NCBI GenBank assembly: GCA_029204225.1
Contig: CM055102.1
Span: 37,506,585-37,570,584 of the forward strand
Origin: Diphasiastrum complanatum
Taxonomy: Eukaryota; Streptophyta; Lycopodiopsida; Lycopodiales; Lycopodiaceae
Direction of reading: 5' to 3'
Length of the DNA stretch: 64,000 nucleotides
Shown piece by piece: positions 56,652-64,000 of the stretch. The position numbers were made by a program, and so were the translations under genes. Positions within the stretch are counted from its first letter, which is position 1. The number at the start of each line of letters is the position of its first letter. The notes under the pieces were generated by a model. The model did not search any database, was not told the origin of the DNA, and worked only from the letters and a program-made list of their open reading frames with translations.

Positions 56652-57646
56652 CTGTACATAGGAAACGGGCTGGCTGTTACTGCTGATTCTTAAGTGTACT
56701 CAAAATGGTCGATACCCATAAAATAAAGAAAGAATCTTACAAACCACAATTCATGCCTTTGGGTTATACTTATGAACGGCTTCATTCCCTGTCCTTTCAA
56801 TATGCCTAGAACTGCTGTTTTAAAACTCTGAATTTACAACTAGAAATGCTGTTTTAAAACTCTGAAATTACCAAGGAAACTGGGGTAAAACCAATAATAG
56901 TCTCGCTAAAGATGTTACAGCTGAATTTGACTAGGGTAGAGACAAATCCTAATAAGTGCCTCTAGCTATGACAAAGTTACAGAGATAATCCTCTATTTCC
57001 CAGTTAAGGAATTGAGAGTGACCATTTGCTGGGGGAAAGGGTATATACCGAAGACTTCCAATCCATTTTGGTAAAGCCGAAAGTGGGAGTGGTATGCAAT
57101 AGCCATCCATTCACCAATTTATTAAGAGATCACCAAAAAGCATACTTCAAAAAAAAGACGTGCCACGGCTGACATGTGCTTACTTAGAAAAACGATCGAC
57201 GACAACTAAATATAACCTGGCCAAGAATGAAAGTTCATGAAAATCTCTTGCAGTGACAAGAATGTCTCAGCCAATGCTGTAATGTTCTGGCATGAGAAAA
57301 CCATTTGTAGTTAATTCAGAGACAGGAGCCGAAACTGCAAGTGGGTAGGTAATATAGGCAAGAGGTTCAAATTTAGCGTGGCTGACAAAAGTGTAGTGAT
57401 ACATTGTTCAGCTTTCTGAAAGGTGTACTACCTATTTAATGAGAGCGGACTACCATTCGACCATAGTAATGGTGTGGCGATCTCCAATTCTACCAGATAC
57501 ACAAACGATAACATTGAAGAAGGCTGTCCATGAATACATATTTTTCATTTGGACAAAGTTGATAAGTATAACAAAACAAGATTAATGGATAAGATGTGGG
57601 AAGTTCGGTTTCCCAATACCCCAAAACCCAATACTTGGCAGGCAAT
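56652..57646. other. Presumed intron or flank upstream of the dehydroquinate synthase exons
   Basis: No exon of the synthase is readable. A short duplication (GCTGTTTTAAAACTCTGAA at about 56814 and 56850) is present. No TE boundary was found. Confidence 0.4.
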
Positions 57647-57910
57647 CTATTTCCTAAGCTCTGTCACGCGATGTCTGATGTTTTGGCAACCATCGCCCTC
57701 AAAGACCTTGTTCATGCTCTGATCCAGGTTCTGTAGCGTCTCAATGTCCAGCAGCTTGAACAATTTCTCAGATGCTTTATCACTGTGTGCTATGCTCTCT
57801 CCAAATTGTAAAAACGACGTCATGCCCGCATGAGTCACATTGCCCAGGAATTGGCTCTTCCTCTCAGCAGAAACTGATGAGCGTTGCAGGCAAGCAAATT
57901 TATTTTGCTG
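57647..57910 (-). pseudogene. EXO70-like exocyst subunit fragment
   Basis: The minus-strand frame reads SQFLGNVTHAGMTSFLQFGESIA, then KASEKLFKLLDIETLQNLDQ and CQNIRHRVTELRK-stop. The phrase EKLFKLLD.-ETL with following F-G/E-G-C-NIR matches the plant EXO70 family (exocyst tethering of secretory vesicles) in the N-terminal third. Only ~80 of about 600 residues are present and a TAG (57647-57649) closes the frame, so it is a fragment. It shares strand with the synthase exons 1 kb away; it could be a captured exon or a retrocopy piece. Confidence 0.55.
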
Positions 57911-58189
57911 CCTCACTCGCTCCCCAACCCCATCCCCTGCCGCACTGGGGCTATGGATTAGCTTATGAAAAATACCTTTCTGAGGTCTCTGAAAATCATT
58001 TAGACTGAAAAAAAGCAAGACAGTAAGCAACGAAGAGGTAGAGGCATAAGAAGTAACGAAAAGCTGATGTAGAAAGCAAGACAGATGAGGTAGTAAGCAA
58101 CGAGAAGCTGAAGTAGAAAGCAACGAAGAGGTAGCAAGAATATATAAATTATATTAAATACATAATATACCCATCTACAAATATTTTGC

Positions 58190-59030
58190 CCTCAAAAGAG
58201 GATGCTTCTTCTTCATCTCAATGATATTCCTATCCAAATATTGCAAAAGTGAGATTGGTTTGAGAGTTTTTCACCAATCCATTATGTGGAAAAGGTCACA
58301 CAAGCCAATGGGCAAGAGTGCCGGATACAACGAATTGGTAATGTGCCAATGCAATTTCCAAATGGAAAGGTAAAGAACATCTCTAACGTACTCTATGTGC
58401 TAGGGCTTAAGAAGAGCTTACTTTCTATTGGAGTCATGGAAAATCAGTGCTTGAAAGTTGAGTTCGTCAAAGACGGTTGCTTGATGAAAGACATGGATCA
58501 CGACTACAAGGTGGTTGTGACGGGATATCACGACGACAGTTGTGGTACTTACAAGCTGGATGCTGCAAAACTTGGTGAATATGGTTTAGCATCATCGATT
58601 GCATCTCAATCTGAATTGTGGTATTGCAGGATAGGTCATTTGAGCTATGGGGGCTTGCGCTTGATGCACAAATTGAAGATGGTAAGTGGGCTACCAGCAC
58701 TACAAGATGAGCAACACTTCATATGTGAACGTTGCGTGATGGGAAAACACCACAGAGAGAAATTCAAGAAGGGTGGAGCAGCTTAGGCTAGGAAGGCACT
58801 TGAGTTAATTCACAGTGACCTGTGTGGCCCAATGAAGACCATGTCATTAGGCGGAGCTTATTATTTTATGACCTTCATAGATATTACTCCAAAAGGATGT
58901 GGATCTATTTCTTGAAAAACAAATCGGATGCATTAGCCTGCTTCAATAAATTCAAGGCTTTGGTGGAGAACCAATCAAAGTACTAAGGTCAAATAGAGGG
59001 GGCAAGTACAAATCAGGTGAATTCAATCCA
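58190..59030 (+). pseudogene. Ty1/copia fragment: protease end, GAG-pre-integrase, integrase start
   Basis: The 166-codon frame at 58286-58786 contains ISNVLYVLGLKKSLLSIGVM (end of copia protease), LWYCRIGHLSYGGLRLMHKL and FICERCVMGKHHREKF (HHCC zinc region with CxxC intact). After a TAG the sequence continues ALELIHSDLCGPMKTMSLGG (first catalytic Asp of integrase), AYYFMTFIDI and a frameshifted GGKYKSGEF. It ends near 59030. No LTRs are attached, so it is a truncated copy of a copia family different from C. Confidence 0.85.
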
Positions 59031-59690
59031 ACCTACTTTTGGTCGAACATTAGTTAAATGAGAATTGAATTCCTGCTAAATTTCTTTTGAATAACCATTG
59101 AGACTATACAGTCGAATTCCCATCCAATACATCTCGAATGTCTATCGAATAAGAATCGAATTTCCCTTGTATGCATAGTAAAAAATGTCTGATAAACCAT
59201 ACACCAAATACACCAATTGGCTTGGTATCAATTGGGTAAGTGCTGGAACAAGATGATTGAGTTCAAACGAGTATCACAAAACTCCAAAAAAAAAAAAGTG
59301 GAATGACCACTAAACTAAGTAGTGCAAAAGAAGATCATATTTATACCTACTGGTTACAGTAATGAAGCTAAAGGCAAGATTAAATAATTTTTTAAGTAGC
59401 TTTTTTAATTGACTCTAAACTATAGTTTGAAATATCTATGAGTAAGAAATGTTCAACAAATCTATATGTTTTTCTACATGTGTATGATTTAGGATTTTCT
59501 ACATATGTATGCTTCATAGATGCACCAGCGATTATAAATCACGATCGAATCCAATTCTAGAATCGTTGCCAAAAAAAACAGGGATTCGCCCAGAATCGTC
59601 GTTCTTTTTTTTCTAAACCAAGCAACATGGGTATCAGTAGAGAGAGAAAAAACAGATGATTACGATTACGATAGCATAGAATCAATGAAC
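59031..59690. other. AT-rich sequence, no gene recognised
   Basis: Short A-runs, no motif, no terminal repeats. Confidence 0.4.
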
Positions 59691-59945
59691 CGTTAACGGT
59701 TCAGTACGGTTCTGAGAACCGTACGGTTCACAATCTTTTTTTGGGTAGAACCGTATAAACTGTGAAATAATTATTTAATTAATTTTTTTTTTCCCCCACC
59801 CCCAAAACGAGCTATGAGGGGTTTTGGGGGGAAAATTAAAATCAATAAATAATTAATTGATTTTTAGATGAACCGTACCACGGTTCAAGGAACCGTGGTA
59901 TGGTTCCCAGAACCCACAACCCACGGTTCTGGGAACTGTGGGCCA
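59691..59945. repeat. Cluster of GAACCGT/ACGGTTC palindromes
   Basis: Perfect hairpin 59704-59724 (GTACGGTTCT-G-AGAACCGTAC) and a 17-bp stem with one mismatch at 59870-59906 (GAACCGTACCACGGTTC / AAG loop). Several further GAACCGT and ACGGTTC words lie between and after. No terminal repeats were seen. Confidence 0.75.
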
Positions 59946-60341
59946 ATTTCAGTAGTTTCAAGTCTAATTCCAATAGTTTCAGGTCTTATTCTAGTATTTT
60001 CAGGTTCATTTTAGGTCCAAAATTTTTTCTGGAAAGTTTAAAAAAAAAAAAAATTGGCAATTCTGGGCAGCGAAGGTATGGTTTATGATTTTCTACATAT
60101 GTTCAACAATTCAATATCGTGGATCTTTTTATGACATACTTCTAGTCGTAACTCTTGTTTCATCATTAACTCATGTTCCATCATTTTGTTTTATATGCGA
60201 TTTAGATGGGGGAAGGCGTGGGACCTCGTAGAGGCAGACGTGGTGGTGGTTCTTCTATAGTGTGTGGATGCCATGCAACCAAAAAGGGAAGAAGATAGCT
60301 TCCTATTGGGCGCCCTCCTGCAAGCAATCTGATCACCTATA
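59946..60341. other. Unassigned sequence; may be the leader of a minus-strand LTR element
   Basis: Directly left of a minus-strand primer site (60342-60354), so it would be internal sequence of that element. A plus-strand reading near 60207 (Gly/Arg-rich, RRGRRGGGSS) has no clear family. Confidence 0.35.
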
Positions 60342-60354
60342 GGCTTTGATACCA
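60342..60354 (-). promoter_or_regulatory. Primer-binding site of the minus-strand LTR element at 60355
   Basis: GGCTTTGATACCA on the + strand (TGGTATCAAAGCC on minus), directly next to the LTR end. Confidence 0.8.
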
Positions 60355-60808
60355 TGTAGGAAATAGAAGCCTAAGGATCCAGGATCTTAACTATTCAATC
60401 ACACAAAGCATTCTCAAAAGAAAGAGAGAGATGGCTAGAAACCCTCTTGTAGAAACTCGTGGACAGCCAAGGAGAATAGTCAGTATTGCTTACAAAAGTG
60501 TCTCATACAAATGGGATGCACACATATACATAGTCCAAGATGACTATCTAACTTCATGACTATTGGCTATCCAACTTTCTATAAGTTACATAGAAAGAGT
60601 AAGGTACCTCCAATATGTCAAGTTGGGGTACTTAATGTCACAATTAGGCCTAGTGGACCCATGAGTCCCTACCAAGTTAATTTCATACTAACTTAGCTAA
60701 CTCTAAGTTTAGTAGGCCTAATATAATATGACCATGGTTACACAACTCTCGACCTTTTGGGGCAAAGTAACCTATGGTAATGTAAGCAATTCCATTTACA
60801 TTCCAACA
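60355..60808 (-). repeat. 5' LTR of a minus-strand LTR element (454 bp)
   Basis: Termini TGTAGGAAAT...CATTCCAACA on the + strand. It is a reverse-orientation copy of the solo LTR at 61652-62167 with high similarity. The internal region to the left is cut short. Confidence 0.85.
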
Positions 60809-61646
60809 GTGAAGAGGACAATATTGAAGCTTTTGACTTGCCTAGCATAACTGTAAGAGACAGTAAGAAAAATAAATGCAGTTTTGATATTGTATACCTG
60901 TCTTTGGATTCTATCCTCCCACAATTTTGGCATTCACGGCCTATTTCAAAGTTGGAGCATGTTAATAGTTGAAGAAAACTGAATTGCAAGTTACTTCTTG
61001 CCAAGATTATAACTATTTCAAATATGTTTTAAGTCGAACTAGTTTTTTGTTTCTAGTTCCAAAACATGCCACATTTTGCATTTTTGAGCATCTATTTGCT
61101 CTCTAAAACCACCAATAAGTGGAGAATGGGTTTGTTTTTGGAAGTCTCTACGCCATGGTCTACAACAAAAATAGGCAGTCAACGATAACCATCACTCGAA
61201 AAGCTTCTCTTCGCTTGAAGGTTTTGGCTCGGCAAACGGTAAACCCCAGTATTGACTAATCTAAGATTCATGAACCATTTGTGATTTGTGAATTTGTGTC
61301 ACATGAGACGTGAGTCACAAGTGACGAGTCGTGGATATGCTAATTGTTTAAACTTTAGGTAAACGCTGATGAGATCAACATCACCAAGGTTCCTGACTTA
61401 CCTCCTAGGTCGCAGGAGGAGAAGGATATATATGCCATCTTTCTGTTGCATGATCAGGTAGGCGTGCAAGTTGCTTGAATCTTGAATTTTGATATTCATG
61501 ATTGAATCATTGTTCACGTGTATTTCAAATTTCAATCAAGATTGTACTCCTTACTATCTACTATCTAGGTTACCTCCTGAGTCTTCAATCTAGGTTCTAT
61601 TATCTTGGGTATTTTCTAATAGCTGCAAATTTCTACATGCAAGACC
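60809..61646. other. Unassigned sequence between inverted LTR copies
   Basis: A plus-strand stretch at about 61361-61456 (ADEINITKVPDLPPRS, QEEKDIYAIFLLHDQ) is followed by AG-GTAGGC and preceded by TTTAG, so it could be an exon or exon-like fragment; I do not recognise the protein. Confidence 0.3.
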
Positions 61647-61651
61647 TATGA

Positions 61652-62167
61652 TGTTGGAATGTAAATGGAATTGCTTACATTACCATAGGTTACTTTGACC
61701 CAAAGGTCGAGAGTTGTGTAACCATGGTCATTTATTATATTAGGCCTACTAAACTTAGAGTTAGCTAAGTTAGTATGAAATTAACTTGGTAGGGACTCAT
61801 GGGTCCACATTGTGACATTAAGTACCCCAACTTGACATATTGGAGGTACCTTATTCTTTCTATGTAACTTATAGAAAGTTGGATAGTCAATAGTCAAGTA
61901 GTTGGACAACCAATAGTCAAGTAGTTGGATAGCCAATAGTCAAGTAGTTGGATAGCCAATAGTCATGAAGTTAGATAGTCATCTTGGACTATATATATGT
62001 GTGCATCCCATTTGTATGAGACACTTTTGTAAGCAATACTGACTATTCTCCTTGGCTGTCCACGAGTTTCTACAAGAGGGTTTCTAGCCATCTCTCTCTT
62101 TCTTTTGAGAATGCTTTGTGTGATTGAATAGTTAAGATCCTGGATCCTTAGGCTTCTATTTCCTACA
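61652..62167 (+). mobile_element. Solo LTR (516 bp) with TSD TATGA
   Basis: TGTTGGAATG...TTCCTACA with duplication TATGA at 61647-61651 and 62168-62172. It is longer than its relative at 60355-60808 mainly because a ~26-bp unit (GTTGGATAGCCAATAGTCAA) is repeated at about 61876-61962. Confidence 0.9.
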
Positions 62168-62172
62168 TATGA

Positions 62173-64000
62173 CTCGATCTGCATCACTAGCTCAAGCTGC
62201 TCGGAGGTTCACAGAGCAACTTCAGTAGCTTTGCCGAGGAGACGGAGGATAGTGAGGGGTCTCTGTCTTTTGAGGCCTCATAGGGTGGGGATGACAATGA
62301 TGACGATGTTGAGCAAGAGGCTATGAGGCCACCCCCCCTAGGAGGACTAGGAGGACATATATATAGACTATAGTTCATGGTCTAGAATCTACCTCATTTT
62401 TACATCTACATCTTGCACCCATTACAAATGGTATCATGATCTCATATCTATCCTAGTGAAAAACCTTGCACCATTCAATTAGTCTCTCATATCATCCATC
62501 CTATTCAATAGATACTTATTCATGATGGTAAATTTGTACACACAAAGCCACACATCTCCTTCTATATTCCTGAAAAAATCACTTTTGTGTTCTCCCGAGA
62601 GAGTTACTTGGCTGGCTATGATTAATCTTCAAGTACTCCTAGAGTTGTGGAACAGCTGCATCCTCTTTCTTCTAGTGCAAGTCAACTATTAAAAAGCAAC
62701 TCTGTTTGATGATTTACACTCCTAGGTGGAGAGCGATCAAAAATCAATTGGGTGTTTATGCTCTAATGTGGTCCTCGGATTCATTTCCAAAAGAGGTCAA
62801 CAAATTTTGGCTTTTGAAACCAGGACTTGATAAGAGTTAACTCACACAAGGGATAGTTTTGATGCCAATCGAAATTTCATGCATATTGAACCACATCCTC
62901 CAAAAATTTCAAGACTACCCAATAGTCATTACGCGTTACAAATATGTCAATAACTTGACATCGAGCAATCCATCTTTAAACTTGAGGTTGGAACCTTGGG
63001 TAAGCTATTATGTACCTATACAAGCACATAACACAACAACATAGAGGCCCAAGACCCAAGTAATTGTCCATAATATGCCTCTTGAAGTATATTGACTTTT
63101 TTGATTGCAATGAGTGCATTCCTAGAATGAATGCGTGTTTGTAGATGTTCTCCAAGGCTTTTGTGAAAAAATTCTGTGGCGTGTTTTCACCACAACCCAT
63201 GAGAAAACATTTTAATTGTAGTGTGGCCACATAGGACTGAAAAAAGAGAATATGAGAAAATCATGAGAGATTTTTCATAAATTATAAGGACAAAGACGTG
63301 CCAAGGAGAACAATTAGTATATTCCACTTTTGCACCATGTCAATATTTTGACATTTAAGACCATTGGAAAGAGGTAGCTCTTGTATGCTTGGATCCGAAT
63401 TATTTTAATCACTAGAGAAGTGGTAATTCAAGTACTATTCATTAGAGACTAGCGCTCAGAGCCTCCATGCCCAGATGGAAAAAAATCATAGAATAAGTGA
63501 AAGGATGAACATATAGTATGTACTATTAATTGAAGAGGTTTTCTCAGCTGAGCTCAACATTTACGTTGATTCTACTGAAGACACTGCATCATGCGGATGC
63601 TTTTGAAATTTTGATCATTCCATACAATGATACAAGTATGGTCGCCTTTCCTGGTAACGATAATTTTGATCATTCTTAGGAAAGGCCACCACAAGCATGC
63701 TAAATTTATAACAAATTCTCTCAGATAGCTTGCACCACCAAAGATGATGGCACTAGCACTGACACGAGAGGACAAAAAAATAATAAATTATAGGATAGTA
63801 ACCACAACTGCGATCTTGTAACTTTATGGAGTCCAACCACCAAGTTTAAGATCATCAGCTCCATCATGCATAGCATGGACTATATAGGCTATGAAGTAGC
63901 TCCTCAAATCATCATTACCCAAGAGGAGGTGCAGTCACATGTATGATGGACGCTATACCTTCACAAAGACCAGGATGCTGAGATTCTATTACTCCTCCCA
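62173..64000. other. Unassigned right end
   Basis: 62180-62370 has an acidic run on the plus strand (DNDDDVEQEA) in a stop-broken frame, possibly the tail of a decayed transposase or host gene. The rest is AT-rich with short ORFs (for example 63572-63775 minus) without recognised domains. No RNA gene was seen. Confidence 0.35.

Overview
This window looks like nuclear DNA of a land plant with a repeat-rich genome. Almost all of it is nested LTR retrotransposons: Ty1/copia, Ty3/gypsy and two non-autonomous families. Primer-binding sites match plant initiator-tRNA-Met (TGGTATCARAGC) or tRNA-Asp (TGGCGCC...). The only convincing host gene is the 3' part of a nuclear 3-dehydroquinate synthase gene with short introns (minus strand, 55881-56651). 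Its protein is plant-like but has several substitutions relative to flowering-plant enzymes as I know them. A fern or gymnosperm is possible, but I cannot fix the lineage.

Left part (1-13184). A copia remnant (minus, about 1008-1611) is broken by a family A element (A1, 1612-5342). A1's 3' LTR is cut at 5342 and joined to the 3' end of an autonomous chromovirus (integrase/chromodomain remnant 5344-5583) whose 3' LTR (family B type) starts at 5828. That LTR holds a solo family A LTR in the opposite orientation (6231-12673, TSD TCCAG). The solo LTR in turn holds an intact-length family A element (A2, 7009-12225, TSD GCATG).

Middle part (13185-33512). A decayed element F has duplicated LTR/leader segments near 15127-16420. 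A minisatellite (18641-19440) lies upstream of a gypsy gag remnant (19640-20250). A minus-strand Ty3/gypsy element E (remnants between about 20430 and 33512) carries two young insertions: B1 (22281-27534, TSD ACTGG) and A3 (28159-33213, TSD GGATT).

Right part (33513-54238). A copia element C (LTR, gag, then pol at 51035-53640, 3' LTR ending 54238) is split by a gypsy element D (36077 to about 51000) that uses a tRNA-Asp primer. D itself holds A4 (37251-42332, TSD GTTAG). D has gag with four zinc-knuckle-like motifs, protease, RT, RNase H, a mutated integrase and a further 611-codon ORF after integrase. Its 3' LTR is deleted.

Far right (54239-64000). The 3' exons of 3-dehydroquinate synthase, an EXO70-like fragment, a copia gag-pre-integrase fragment, hairpin-rich repeats, and two copies of one LTR in opposite orientation (one a solo LTR with TSD TATGA).

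How the parts work together: family A encodes no recognisable retroviral protein, and family B encodes only Gag-protease. Both share LTR termini, the primer site, a leader made of repeated GTGCT...AGCAC hairpins, and a hairpin just before the polypurine tract with a chromovirus lineage (E and the 5343-13184 remnant). This suggests a hierarchy of parasitic elements mobilised by one chromovirus through shared RNA signals.
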